A stretch of 64,000 nt of DNA from Pandoraea apista. Lineage in GTDB: Bacteria; Pseudomonadota; Gammaproteobacteria; Burkholderiales; Burkholderiaceae. This document shows positions 17,220 to 26,395 of this stretch, piece by piece. Where the stretch lies: the NCBI RefSeq assembly GCF_001465595.2, contig NZ_CP013481.2, forward strand, positions 4,960,001 through 5,024,000, given 5' to 3'. The position numbers and the translations under genes are program-made. The notes beneath the pieces were generated by a model that was not told where the DNA came from, searched no databases, and worked only from the letters and a program-made list of their open reading frames with translations. Within the stretch, counting starts at the first letter, position 1. Each line of letters begins with the position of its first letter.

Positions 17220-18265
17220 GCGCGTTGCATATCGTAGAAAAAACGGGGAACGGGCGCCTGCTGTGCCGCCAACCGGTCGTAGACCCAGCGGCCGACGGCG
17301 ATGTCGAGAATGCCCAGACCGAAGGGTGAAAACACGATGGGCCGGTCATGCGCCGGTGGTATATCGCCACATAGCAAGTGCGGCAGCGAAGTCGTGACGA
17401 AACGCCGGTGGCCGGTCTCGGTTTCCGTGAGATGCAGCGAAGTCATTGCGCGCAGGCAATGGTCGATGTCATCTACCACGTTGTAAGACGCGAGCACAAC
17501 CGCAGGCGCGAGGTCGCGTAGCGAGAGATGCAGCACGATCGGGCAGTGCGAGAACCAATCGGCGTTGTCCAGATATGGCGATGCGGCCGTCGTCGTGAAC
17601 ACAATGACGTCCGACTCACGAATGGTCGCTTCGAGTAATGCCTCCGGGCGTGCGTCGTAGCCGGGGTGCTTCCCGATTCGGGTTGCGAGCGACGTCGCGT
17701 AATCATTGTTCAAATCGTGCACCTTCACGTTGCCGATCGGCAGCGCTGCGAGCGGCAGACACTCGGCCACATGACGTGCGATAACCCCCGCCCCCACAAA
17801 TCCCACGCGCAGGCCTTTCGGTGACGACTCCTTCCTGGCAAACGTATTGCCCGCGAGGCAGCGGAGCGCGCTGATAGCACTCGCCGCCGTACGCGCGGCA
17901 CTGATGATGCTCGCTTCCATGCACGCCATCGGATAGCCGGTTGACGGGTCGTTCAGGATAAGGACAGCCGATGCGCGCGGCATGCCACGTTCGATGTTTT
18001 CTGGAAAGCTCGATATCCACTTGATGCCGGTCACCCCTTCGCTGTCATCGTGGTCACAAATGTGCGCCGGCAGCGCGATGATGCGATTGCGCCGCCCGCC
18101 GGGAAACCGGAGAAATTGACTTTCCGGATTCACCGTGCGGCCAGCGCTGTGGGCACGATATGCGGCCTCGACCGTATCGAGAACGGCTGACTTGTCTTCC
18201 CCGATGGCCGCGTCGATCTGCTCACCGGTGAACACGCGAAATTGCGGTAGCGACAAGGCGTTCAT
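17216..18265 (-). CDS. SbnB-like N-(carboxy-aminoethyl)-glutamate dehydrogenase (ornithine cyclodeaminase family)
   Basis: A 349-residue member of the ornithine cyclodeaminase/mu-crystallin family: substrate half with FPGGRRNRIIALPAH and GIKWISSFPENIERGMPRASA, Rossmann motif VGFVGAGVIARHVAE at about 165-179, and VDDIDHCLRAM near the C-terminus. Placed directly after an SbnA-like gene with an ATGA overlap, it most likely performs the SbnB reaction: NAD-dependent oxidative cleavage of ACEGA to L-2,3-diaminopropionate and 2-oxoglutarate. The start at 18265 is fixed by this overlap, although the frame is open further upstream inside the partner gene. Confidence 0.87.
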   Translation of the reverse strand: MNALSLPQFRVFTGEQIDAAIGEDKSAVLDTVEAAYRAHSAGRTVNPESQFLRFPGGRRNRIIALPAHICDHDDSEGVTGIKWISSFPENIERGMPRASAVLILNDPSTGYPMACMEASIISAARTAASAISALRCLAGNTFARKESSPKGLRVGFVGAGVIARHVAECLPLAALPIGNVKVHDLNNDYATSLATRIGKHPGYDARPEALLEATIRESDVIVFTTTAASPYLDNADWFSHCPIVLHLSLRDLAPAVVLASYNVVDDIDHCLRAMTSLHLTETETGHRRFVTTSLPHLLCGDIPPAHDRPIVFSPFGLGILDIAVGRWVYDRLAAQQAPVPRFFYDMQRA

Positions 18266-19347
18266 GGCAATGAGGGCCTCACGGCGTCGAGGGTGTGCGA
18301 AGCGCCGTGCGCTGCGCGGAAACGATCGCCAGCCCATAGCGCAGCCCAGTCGGAGTCGTAGAGGGTGTCCAGATATTTGTCGCCCATGTCCGGCGCAATG
18401 GCGACCACCGTGTCGTTCGCTGAAATGTCCGCAGACGACAGTTGCACCGCCCGCAGCACGCTGCCCGTGGACCCGCCCGCCAACAAGCCGCGTGCGGCCA
18501 GCCGGTGACACATGCGCAACGTTTCCGCTTCGGGGATATGGACGATGGCGTCGGGTGACTCGACATCAAGGAGTTCGCACAACGGCGGGCGGTGGCTTGT
18601 CCCCAGCCCGGGGATGCGTCGCGGTCCGGGCGGGCCGCCGAACGTGACAGAACCGACCGCATCGACCGCGATGACACGGGTGGGCAGTCGATGCGCTCGC
18701 ACGTAGCGCAAGCACCCGATCAACGTGCCGGTCGTACCCGCACCAATGAACAGATGGCCGGCGTCAGGATAGGCGGCGAAGATTTCCGGCGCTGTCCAAC
18801 GGTAGTGCGCCCGCCAATTGCCGGGATTGGCATATTGATTGACCCATACCCATCGCTCGTCGTGCGCCACTTGCGCCTGAATCCACGCGATGCGTGTGCC
18901 AAGGTAACCGCCCTGCGCATCGCGCCGCTCCACGCGAACCACTTGCGCCCCCGCTGCCTGCATGGCACGGACGGCCTGACGCGGGGTATTGGGATCGGTC
19001 ACACAGGTGAATCGGTAGCCCCGATTCGCACAAACCATGGCCAACGCCACGCCGAGATTTCCCGACGATGACTCGACGATCTGTGTGTTCGTGCAAATGC
19101 GGCCCGCCGCTTCCAGATCTTCTATCAATTGAAGCGCAGTCTTTAGCTTGATGGAGCCGGCCGGATTCAGGCCTTCCAGCTTCAGGTGAACTGTGGCGGA
19201 ACACAGACCGTCAATCGCCGTGAAGACGGGGGCCGTCGGTTGCAGGAATGTGCCACCGACACGCAACGGCGGGCCGTCGTGCATGTTCTCGCTTGCGCCG
19301 GGTCCGGCCTGCCGCGGGACCGCCAATGTTTCGTGCTCATACCCCAC
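18262..19347 (-). CDS. SbnA-like PLP synthase (O-phosphoserine + glutamate, first step to diaminopropionate)
   Basis: A 361-residue cysteine-synthase-fold PLP enzyme. The PLP lysine is K67 in NPAGSIKLKTA, followed by the SSGNLGVALA loop and GAGTTGTL phosphate cradle, with VVAIAPDMGDKYLDTLY at the C-terminus. The GSIK-L-K form and the partner SbnB gene match the 2,3-diaminopropionate pair of staphyloferrin B, zwittermicin and alanosine pathways. The start is GTG at 19347, preceded by GGGAGGT. A nearby ATG is out of frame. It is the first gene of the eight-gene operon. Confidence 0.87.
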   Translation of the reverse strand: MGYEHETLAVPRQAGPGASENMHDGPPLRVGGTFLQPTAPVFTAIDGLCSATVHLKLEGLNPAGSIKLKTALQLIEDLEAAGRICTNTQIVESSSGNLGVALAMVCANRGYRFTCVTDPNTPRQAVRAMQAAGAQVVRVERRDAQGGYLGTRIAWIQAQVAHDERWVWVNQYANPGNWRAHYRWTAPEIFAAYPDAGHLFIGAGTTGTLIGCLRYVRAHRLPTRVIAVDAVGSVTFGGPPGPRRIPGLGTSHRPPLCELLDVESPDAIVHIPEAETLRMCHRLAARGLLAGGSTGSVLRAVQLSSADISANDTVVAIAPDMGDKYLDTLYDSDWAALWAGDRFRAAHGASHTLDAVRPSLP

Positions 19348-19426
19348 AACCTACCTCCCGAAGTCTCGCCCGAGGGCGATGCGATGGCGTGGAGAGGCGA
19401 AGTGAATGCAGCCCGTAATGAAACGC

Positions 19427-19450
19427 GGAAGCTCGGAAGCTCGGAAGCTC
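19427..19450. repeat. Three tandem copies of GGAAGCTC
   Basis: Perfect head-to-tail repeats at 19427-19434, 19435-19442 and 19443-19450, inside the predicted 5' leader of the biosynthetic operon. A shorter doublet, GGCATTCGGCATTC, follows at about 19459-19472. Confidence 0.85.
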
Positions 19451-19493
19451 AGAGATTTGGCATTCGGCATTCGCTCATCACGCCGTGAAGCGT

Positions 19494-19500
19494 CATTTAA
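19494..19500 (-). promoter_or_regulatory. Candidate -10 element of biosynthetic operon promoter
   Basis: On the minus strand the bases read TTAAATG, an acceptable -10. The implied transcription start is near 19488, leaving a leader of about 140 nt before the GTG at 19347. No good -35 hexamer is present, as expected for an activator-dependent lux-type promoter. The call depends on the neighbouring lux-box candidate. Confidence 0.4.
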
Positions 19501-19522
19501 GCGAACCGAACGAGCGCGGAAC

Positions 19523-19542
19523 ACCTGCATAGTCGTGTAGGA
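19523..19542. promoter_or_regulatory. Candidate lux box upstream of the biosynthetic operon
   Basis: The 20-bp element ACCTGCATAGTCGTGTAGGA fits the NNCT-N12-AGNN lux-box pattern. It has dyad symmetry at CCT/AGG and CA/TG, and its left half (ACCTGC) matches strong lux boxes. Its centre lies about 44 bp upstream of the start implied by the -10 at 19494-19500, the usual activator distance. The probable binder is the LuxR-type protein at 9916-10743. Confidence 0.5.
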
Positions 19543-19684
19543 CGCAGGATGCGGCGACGTATTTGGGAACTGACTGGGGGCGTTCTGCCGCCCCCTGTGG
19601 CGATGAGATCGAGAGAGACGGGGACTTGCCGGTTAGCGCGTCGAGCGCGAGGGCAAGTGCCGAAACCGCGTGCGCGGAGCTTGC

Positions 19685-20605
19685 TTAACGAGGGCGGCCG
19701 CCACGCCCGATATCCTGAATGCGAACGACCGCATTGCCGGCCGCATCGGTTTTTTCAGGAGTTTTCCAGGCGTGGCCGTAGACGAGTTCGAAAGTCAGCG
19801 CGATCGTGCCATCGTCGCGGCGCTGACGCTCAAGCGCCGATCGCAGAGCCGCAAGACGCGACCGCCCAGTGAGCCCGGGGCGACGCTCCGGCAGCGGATT
19901 CACGCCGAGCAGACGCACGTCGCGCAACAGCGTATCCGGGGATTCGAACGTAAGGGTCAGGCGCTCCATGTCCGTGACAGGCGTATCGAAACCGCTCGCC
20001 ACCATCATGTCTCCCAGATCGTGCATGTCCGTCGGTTCGAGCACATGCGCGACGTGGTCGACTTCCGCCCATGCCGTACGCAATTCGCGCAGCGTATCGG
20101 GGCCATAGGCCGAAAACATCAGCAAGCCATCTGTGCTCAGCACACGGTGCCACTCGGGAATGACACGATGCGGTTCTCGATACCAATGCAGCGCGAGATT
20201 CGACCACACCAGATCAAACGTTCGCGGGGCAAAGGGGAGCGCCGAAAAATCGGCCTGCACCACGCCATACGGCGGCGCAGTGCGCAGCAGTCGACGCCAG
20301 CCGGTCGTCGCCCCTGCCGTCGCCGCCGCTTTGGCCATCGCAAACGAGGCGTCGAGACCCACGCGATAAGCGTCGGGGTAACGCTCGCCGAAGCTCAGCA
20401 AATCGCCGCCGGTGCCACAACCTGCGTCCAGCACGCGCTTGGGCTTGAGCTTGATGTAATCGAGCCGGCTCGCAAGCCGTGACGCCACTTCCCGCATCAG
20501 GAAATCAGCCTCGTGCCAGTTCGGCGCACGGCGATCGAACGCGGTGCGCAAAAAGCGGGCGGAGAACGCCGAGAACGGGGTTTGGGGAGCGGGAGAGGGC
20601 TTCAT
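19685..20605 (-). CDS. SAM-dependent methyltransferase, BioC-like
   Basis: A 306-residue class I methyltransferase. Motif I is VLDAGCGTGGDLLSFGERYP, followed by an acidic motif II (RVGLDASFAMA) and FDLVWSNLALHWYREPHRVIPEWHRVL, which strongly resembles the SNLALQW segment of malonyl-ACP methyltransferase BioC. The start at 20605 puts motif I near residue 57. No other biotin gene is adjacent, so biotin synthesis is probable but not proven. It is divergent from comF with 46 bp between the starts. Confidence 0.78.
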   Translation of the reverse strand: MKPSPAPQTPFSAFSARFLRTAFDRRAPNWHEADFLMREVASRLASRLDYIKLKPKRVLDAGCGTGGDLLSFGERYPDAYRVGLDASFAMAKAAATAGATTGWRRLLRTAPPYGVVQADFSALPFAPRTFDLVWSNLALHWYREPHRVIPEWHRVLSTDGLLMFSAYGPDTLRELRTAWAEVDHVAHVLEPTDMHDLGDMMVASGFDTPVTDMERLTLTFESPDTLLRDVRLLGVNPLPERRPGLTGRSRLAALRSALERQRRDDGTIALTFELVYGHAWKTPEKTDAAGNAVVRIQDIGRGGRPR

Positions 20606-20651
20606 GGGACGGGCAAAAAGGCGAGTCGGCAGTATACTCGTTGCTGCCCGA

Positions 20652-21557
20652 ATGCATCGGGCACTGCCATGCGACGCCGGACCTCGTCCGGTCCCGCGCC
20701 ACGACGGTGCTGGCCCGCCTGGCCCGTCACACCACCTCGTGCCCGCTATCGCCTTGCCTACCCTTCGCGCCACTTTCCCCACGCTCGCCAGACTTGCCGG
20801 CGGATTGCTGCGCATGGCGTTGCCGGATCACTGCGCGATCTGCCATCGGCGTGCTGCGCGGCAACTCTGTATCGATTGCTCGCAAGCCTTCGACGACGCC
20901 CGTTCCGGTGCACCGCGGCGCTGCCGCCAATGCGCCGCAGCACTGCCCTCGCTGACAAATCCGACCCACGACGTCACGACACCCAACGCTGGAAGTGCGA
21001 CAATTTGCCGCACCCAATCCCACGATGTCTGCGGACAATGCCTGCGACATCGGCCCGCGTTCGACGAAACCATGGCGCTCGCAGACTACGTAGCACCGCT
21101 CGACACACTGATGATTCGTCTGAAATACCATGGCGCCCTGCCGCTCGCCCGAGAATTCGGCGAACGGCTCGGCGATGCACTAGCGGCCCGAGCTGATCCT
21201 GCGCCGCTGTTGGTCCCCGTGCCGCTGGCACCCTCGCGCCTCGCGTTGCGTGGCTTCAATCAGGCCTGGGAACTGGCGCGGGTGGCGGCGCGTCGTGCGA
21301 ATCTGCCGGCCAGTGCCCACATGCTGCGGCGCGACCGAACGACTATCGCACAACGGCGTCTGTCTCGCGAGGCGCGCAGGCACAATCTGCGCGGCGCTTT
21401 TCTCGCGAGCGATCGCGTGCAAGGACGTCGCATCGTGCTGATAGATGACGTCATGACCACCGGCGCGACCTGCGACGCGGCCGCCGCCGCGCTCAAGCAA
21501 GCAGGCGCCACGCATGTACTTGCGGCTGTCGTATTGCGCACACCGTTTTCCGAATAA
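20652..21557 (+). CDS. comF: ComF family amidophosphoribosyltransferase-like protein
   Basis: ComF-type protein associated with DNA uptake or processing. The N-terminal zinc-finger-like cysteines (CAICHRRAARQLCIDC, CRQC, CGQC) are followed by a PRTase domain with LVPVPLAPSRLALRGFNQA and the PRPP loop VLIDDVMTTGAT. The first Met is uncertain. ATG 20652 avoids overlap with the divergent methyltransferase gene, and ATG 20814 (MALPDHCAIC) would also retain every motif. It is followed 16 bp later by trmL. Confidence 0.87.
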   Translation: MHRALPCDAGPRPVPRHDGAGPPGPSHHLVPAIALPTLRATFPTLARLAGGLLRMALPDHCAICHRRAARQLCIDCSQAFDDARSGAPRRCRQCAAALPSLTNPTHDVTTPNAGSATICRTQSHDVCGQCLRHRPAFDETMALADYVAPLDTLMIRLKYHGALPLAREFGERLGDALAARADPAPLLVPVPLAPSRLALRGFNQAWELARVAARRANLPASAHMLRRDRTTIAQRRLSREARRHNLRGAFLASDRVQGRRIVLIDDVMTTGATCDAAAAALKQAGATHVLAAVVLRTPFSE

Positions 21558-21573
21558 CTTCGCCCCCACGCTC

Positions 21574-22044
21574 ATGTTCAACGTCGTTCTCGTTTCGCCC
21601 GAAATCCCGCCGAACACCGGCAACGTCATTCGCCTGTGTGCCAACACGGGTGCGCGTCTGCATCTGATCGAACCGCTTGGCTTTCCGCTGGACGACGCTC
21701 GCATGCGCCGCGCAGGTCTCGACTATCACGAGTACGCGGAGATGAAGGTCCATCGGGACTGGGGCGCGTTTCTGAGCACCGAGACACCCGACCCTACGCG
21801 GATGTTTGCGTTGACGACACGCGGCTCGCGCCCCTTTGGGGAGTTGTCATTTGCGCCGGGTGACTGGTTCATCTTCGGTTCGGAAACCCGCGGACTTGCG
21901 CCGGAATTGCTCGACACGTTCGCCGCCACCCAACGGGTGCGCCTGCCGATGCGCCCCGGCAACCGCAGCCTCAATCTGTCGAATACGGTCGCCGTGGTGG
22001 TCTTCGAAGCGTGGCGTCAACAGGGTTACGCCGAGGGATCCTGA
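21574..22044 (+). CDS. trmL: tRNA (cytidine/uridine-2'-O-)-methyltransferase
   Basis: SPOUT methyltransferase of 156 residues that methylates the wobble base ribose of tRNA-Leu. Motifs seen are NVVLVSPEIPPNTGNVIRLCANTG at the N-terminus, FGSETRGLAPELL in the knot, and LPMRPGNRSLNLSNTVAVVVFEA, the SAM-binding trefoil knot of TrmL/SpoU. Its last 19 bp overlap the convergent macrodomain gene. Confidence 0.93.
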   Translation: MFNVVLVSPEIPPNTGNVIRLCANTGARLHLIEPLGFPLDDARMRRAGLDYHEYAEMKVHRDWGAFLSTETPDPTRMFALTTRGSRPFGELSFAPGDWFIFGSETRGLAPELLDTFAATQRVRLPMRPGNRSLNLSNTVAVVVFEAWRQQGYAEGS

Positions 22045-22556
22045 CTGGCGAGTTCCGCCTGATAGCGAGCCAACATCGGCGCGTCGAAGCAAACGAACTC
22101 CACCCGCTCGATATTCGGAAAGTGGGGCAGCGCGTCGCGCACGGTGAACACGGCCAATGGCACGGCCAGTTCGGCCGGATAGCCATACACGCCACAACTG
22201 ATCGCAGGAAATGCCACGCTGCGGCAACCCTGCTCCGATGCCAGCCGTAAACTCTCACGGTAATAACTGGCCAGCAACGCAGGCTCGTCGCCCGCGCCGC
22301 CGTGCCATACCGGGCCGACCGTGTGAATCACGAACTTCGCCTTGAGACGAAACCCCGGCGTGAGCTTTGCCTGCCCCGTAGAGCAGCCTTGGAGTTTGCG
22401 GCAGGCATCCAGAAGTTCGGGGCCGGCCGCGTGGTGGATCGCCCGGTCGACGCCACCGCCACCGAGCAGCGATTCGTTCGCGGCGTTCACGATAGCGTCG
22501 ACCGGGGATTGTGTGATGTCGCCTTGATAGGCGTGCAGACGGACAACTTGCGACAT
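22026..22556 (-). CDS. O-acetyl-ADP-ribose deacetylase (macrodomain, YmdB-like)
   Basis: A 176-residue single macrodomain. It has GDITQSPVDAIVNAANESLLGGGGVDRAIHHAAG with the ADP-ribose-binding Asn pair and Gly-rich loop, and VAFPAISCGVYGYP for the second ADP-ribose loop, as in YmdB. The expected activity is hydrolysis of O-acetyl-ADP-ribose or removal of ADP-ribose. It stands alone, convergent with trmL, with about 150 bp to gpsA upstream. Confidence 0.92.
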   Translation of the reverse strand: MSQVVRLHAYQGDITQSPVDAIVNAANESLLGGGGVDRAIHHAAGPELLDACRKLQGCSTGQAKLTPGFRLKAKFVIHTVGPVWHGGAGDEPALLASYYRESLRLASEQGCRSVAFPAISCGVYGYPAELAVPLAVFTVRDALPHFPNIERVEFVCFDAPMLARYQAELASQDPSA

Positions 22557-22708
22557 GGGCTGACCTCCCTTGTTGCGAGTGCCGGCGACGGGACTCCGTC
22601 ACCGGAGAAATGGCCTGTCGGCGCTCCACGTTCCCCCGGGGAACCGGGAAACCGGGAAACGATGCAAGGCCCGATACCGCACCACCGGCCCGACATGCGG
22701 TAACGCGC

Positions 22709-23722
<1,014 letters not shown>

Positions 23723-23785
23723 GAAGGAGGCCTCGACGCGAAAGCCAGCACCCCGCCGGCCGTCGCGTCGATCAAGCGCAAGCGC

Positions 23786-24292
23786 TTAGTGGGTCTGGGC
23801 GGACGAGCCATCGGGCATTACGATGCCCGGGGCCGGCGTCTCGCCGTTGGCCGCTTGTTGCTCGGCCAGTTGCGCCAGACGTTGCTCGTACAACGCCTGG
23901 AAATTCACTTCGGCCAGGTGAATCGGCTGGAAGCCGGCACGGCTGATAGCGTCGGCCACATTGGCGCGCAGGTACGGGTACACGATCGTCGGGCACGCAA
24001 TACCGATGAGCGGGTCGAGCTGCTCGACCGGCACGTTGCGAATCTCGAAGATACCGGCTTGCTTGCCTTCGACCAGGAACGCAACCTTGTCCTTGATCTT
24101 GGCCGTCACGGTGGCGATCACGGCGACTTCGAAGATTTCCTCGGCCAGACGCTCGGCAGCGACGTCCAGTTGCACTTCAACGGTCGGCATCTCCTGTTCG
24201 AGGAAGATCGCGGGCGAATTCGGCTGTTCGAGCGACAGATCTTTCAGGTAAGCGCGCTGGATGCTGAAAAACGGCTGATTCTGGTCGGACAT
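23786..24292 (-). CDS. secB: Protein-export chaperone SecB
   Basis: A 168-residue cytosolic tetrameric chaperone for Sec-dependent export. The family core [22 protein letters not shown] is followed by [42 protein letters not shown]. The C-terminal tail is Ala/Gln-rich. It lies between grxC and gpsA. Confidence 0.97.
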   Translation of the reverse strand: MSDQNQPFFSIQRAYLKDLSLEQPNSPAIFLEQEMPTVEVQLDVAAERLAEEIFEVAVIATVTAKIKDKVAFLVEGKQAGIFEIRNVPVEQLDPLIGIACPTIVYPYLRANVADAISRAGFQPIHLAEVNFQALYEQRLAQLAEQQAANGETPAPGIVMPDGSSAQTH

Positions 24293-24356
24293 TTCGTTTC
24301 CTTGGGTATAAGACAGCCGCGCAGGCGCGCGGCTGGGCGCACTATTTTAGGGGGTA

Positions 24357-24617
24357 TCAGGCCGCTTGCAACAACGGCACAAGGCCACCGGCACGATCAA
24401 GTGCCGACAGATCGTCGTAACCGCCAATGTGACGCTCGTCGATGTAGATCTGCGGCACCGTGCGACGGCCGGTGCGCGTCATCATTTCTTCGCGGCGCGC
24501 GGGTTCTTTGTCGATCAGGATCTTCTCGATGTCCTGAACACCGCGCTGGCGCAGCAGGCGTTCCGCCATTTGGCAATACGGGCACACTTGCGTGCTGTAC
24601 ATCACGATCTTCGGCAT
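24357..24617 (-). CDS. grxC: Glutaredoxin 3
   Basis: An 86-residue glutaredoxin with the dithiol CPYC site (STQVCPYCQMAERLL), TVPQIYIDERHIGGYDDL for glutathione binding and an AGGLVPLL C-terminus. The start at 24617 (MPKIVMYS) is preferred over an ATG nine bases upstream. It lies 17 bp downstream of the rhodanese gene and upstream of secB. A GC-rich hairpin (AGCCGCGC/GCGCGGCT, about 24315-24335) separates it from secB. Confidence 0.95.
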   Translation of the reverse strand: MPKIVMYSTQVCPYCQMAERLLRQRGVQDIEKILIDKEPARREEMMTRTGRRTVPQIYIDERHIGGYDDLSALDRAGGLVPLLQAA

Positions 24618-24634
24618 GACTTGCAACTCCTCGA

Positions 24635-25042
24635 TTACTTGACGACCGGCAGGCCGGCTTCCTGCCAGGCGGTAATGCCGCCCTGAAGGCTGAACGCCTC
24701 AGCATAGCCAAGATTGCGCAGCAGCGTCTGAGCGCGCGCGGAGCGCTGACCGCTCTTGCACACGATCAGTACCGGTGCCGCCTTGTTTTTGATGACCTGA
24801 GCGACTTTTTGCTCCACGTCGTCGAGCGGCACGTTTCGCGCGGACGGCAAATGGCCGGCGGCGAATTCCTCTCCCGAACGCACGTCGAGCACCACAGCGC
24901 CCTTACGGTTAATGAGCTGGGTCGCTTCAAGGGTCGACAGTCCGCGACCGCCGCGCTTGAAGACCGGCCAGGCCAGCATGCCACCCGAAACGAGGGCAAT
25001 CGCGATCAGCGCGAGGTTGGTGTAATCGGAAAAGAACTTCAC
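24635..25042 (-). CDS. Membrane-anchored rhodanese-like sulfurtransferase
   Basis: A 135-residue protein with one N-terminal helix (LALIAIALVSGGMLAWPVF) and a rhodanese domain with the active Cys in VCKSGQRSARA. The start is the GTG at 25042 (KFFSDYTN). The frame runs far upstream without sensible sequence. It is the first gene of the rhodanese-grxC-secB-gpsA run. A sulfur-transfer role is inferred from the fold. Confidence 0.85.
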   Translation of the reverse strand: MKFFSDYTNLALIAIALVSGGMLAWPVFKRGGRGLSTLEATQLINRKGAVVLDVRSGEEFAAGHLPSARNVPLDDVEQKVAQVIKNKAAPVLIVCKSGQRSARAQTLLRNLGYAEAFSLQGGITAWQEAGLPVVK

Positions 25043-25075
25043 AAACCACCTGAAAAAGATCAAAAGAATCCGATC

Positions 25076-25081
25076 ATTATA
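25076..25081 (-). promoter_or_regulatory. Candidate -10 (TATAAT) of the rhodanese-grxC-secB operon
   Basis: On the minus strand this is a perfect TATAAT, about 34 bp upstream of the GTG start, in an unusually AT-rich patch of the rhodanese/gpmA divergent region. No good -35 hexamer is seen at 16-18 bp, so the call is tentative. Confidence 0.4.
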
Positions 25082-25277
25082 AAATAATCCGTGATTGCGC
25101 CGACGGGTTGCGTTGCCAATCGCTGCGCCGGACGTCGGCGGCCGCTTCGCTGCGGCCCGAAATGTTCCTGAATTGCCGCCGCAAAGCCCTTGCCGGGCCT
25201 TGTCGCACAAGGCGCTGCGAGCTTTGCCCCCGCCCCGTCGGCTGCCCCCGCTTTCCAACTCTGACTGAAGTTTACTC

Positions 25278-26024
25278 ATGTACAAGCTCGTTCTCATCCG
25301 CCACGGCGAATCGACGTGGAACAAGGAAAATCGCTTCACTGGCTGGGTCGACGTCGATCTGACCGAAAAGGGCGTGGCGGAAGCCAGCCAGGCAGGCAGT
25401 CTGCTTGCCGAGGCCGGCTTCAAGTTCGATCTCGCCTACACGTCGGTCCTCAAGCGCGCGATCCGCACCCTGTGGCACGTGCAGGACGTCATGGACCAGA
25501 TGTGGATTCCCGTGGTGCACAGCTGGCGCCTGAACGAGCGCCACTACGGCGCCCTGGCCGGCCTGAACAAGGCCGAGACCGCGGCCAAGTACGGCGACGA
25601 CCAGGTTCACGTCTGGCGCCGCAGTTACGACACGCCGCCGCCGCCGTTGGCCGCAGACGACGAACGCAGCTCCTACAACGATCCGCGTTACGCCAAGCTC
25701 AAGCGCGAAGAGATTCCGCTGACCGAGTGCCTGAAGGACACCGTGGCTCGCGTGCTGCCGCTGTGGAACGAGTCGATCGCCCCGGCCGTACGTGCTGGCA
25801 AGCAAGTGCTCGTCGCCGCGCACGGCAATTCGCTGCGTGCACTCATCAAGCACCTCGATAACATTTCGGACGATGACATCGCCGGCCTGAACATTCCGAA
25901 CGGTACGCCGCTCGTGTACGAGCTGGACGCCGATCTCAAGCCGATCCGTCATTACTATCTGGGCGATCAGGAGAAGATCGCCGGCGCACTGGCCGCCGTG
26001 GCTGCGCAAGGCAAGTCGAAGTAA
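25278..26024 (+). CDS. gpmA: 2,3-bisphosphoglycerate-dependent phosphoglycerate mutase
   Basis: Glycolytic enzyme, 248 residues. The phosphohistidine motif [18 protein letters not shown] is at the N-terminus. [22 protein letters not shown] and [21 protein letters not shown] carry the other catalytic residues. Length and sequence are typical of dPGM. It is transcribed divergently from the rhodanese gene. Confidence 0.97.
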   Translation: MYKLVLIRHGESTWNKENRFTGWVDVDLTEKGVAEASQAGSLLAEAGFKFDLAYTSVLKRAIRTLWHVQDVMDQMWIPVVHSWRLNERHYGALAGLNKAETAAKYGDDQVHVWRRSYDTPPPPLAADDERSSYNDPRYAKLKREEIPLTECLKDTVARVLPLWNESIAPAVRAGKQVLVAAHGNSLRALIKHLDNISDDDIAGLNIPNGTPLVYELDADLKPIRHYYLGDQEKIAGALAAVAAQGKSK

Positions 26025-26395
26025 TCTCCCGCTGTCGCCCAACGCGACAATCGGAACCCGGCGCACCGCCCCGCGCGGTGCGCATCCCCCTCGCCCCCCG
26101 TACCCCCTCGCCCGTAATACCCCGTAACACGATTTCGACGGTGTTCGGGTGTCGCTTTCTCTGCCGCTTGTCGCCGGCCAATGCGCGTTCTGCCGGTAAA
26201 AGCCACGCACTATCGGAAGGCGCACAGCCAAAATCCCGTCAAAACCGTGCGTCGAACGGAACTTTTTGTAGAACCACTCGGGAAAAGTCCCTGTCGAATG
26301 GGCAATGCCCGCCCTGCGGGCAAACGGTTATACTTCGCCAAAGTGCGCGCGCCCGTTGGCGGGCGCCCCGAAAAATCCGGAATTTCCACGCCTAT
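26025..26395. other. 370-bp region between gpmA and the ctp gene
   Basis: GC-rich, with no convincing gene. The reading frame of the downstream protease is open across it, but the codons before 26396 do not look like protein of this family. It presumably carries the gpmA 3' end and the protease promoter. No strong hairpin or hexamer pair was identified. Confidence 0.45.

Noticed and set aside
17216..18511. Long N-terminal extension of the SbnB-like gene
   Set aside because: It would overlap the SbnA gene for 250 bp and has no family similarity. The ATGA overlap start at 18265 is far better.
10694..19347. Operon as a siderophore (staphyloferrin B-like) cluster
   Set aside because: SbnA/B-type genes are shared, but no NIS synthetase, decarboxylase, receptor or siderophore transporter genes are present.
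19427..19450. Tandem repeats as the start of a CRISPR array
   Set aside because: Units are only 8 bp with no spacers, and no cas genes are nearby.
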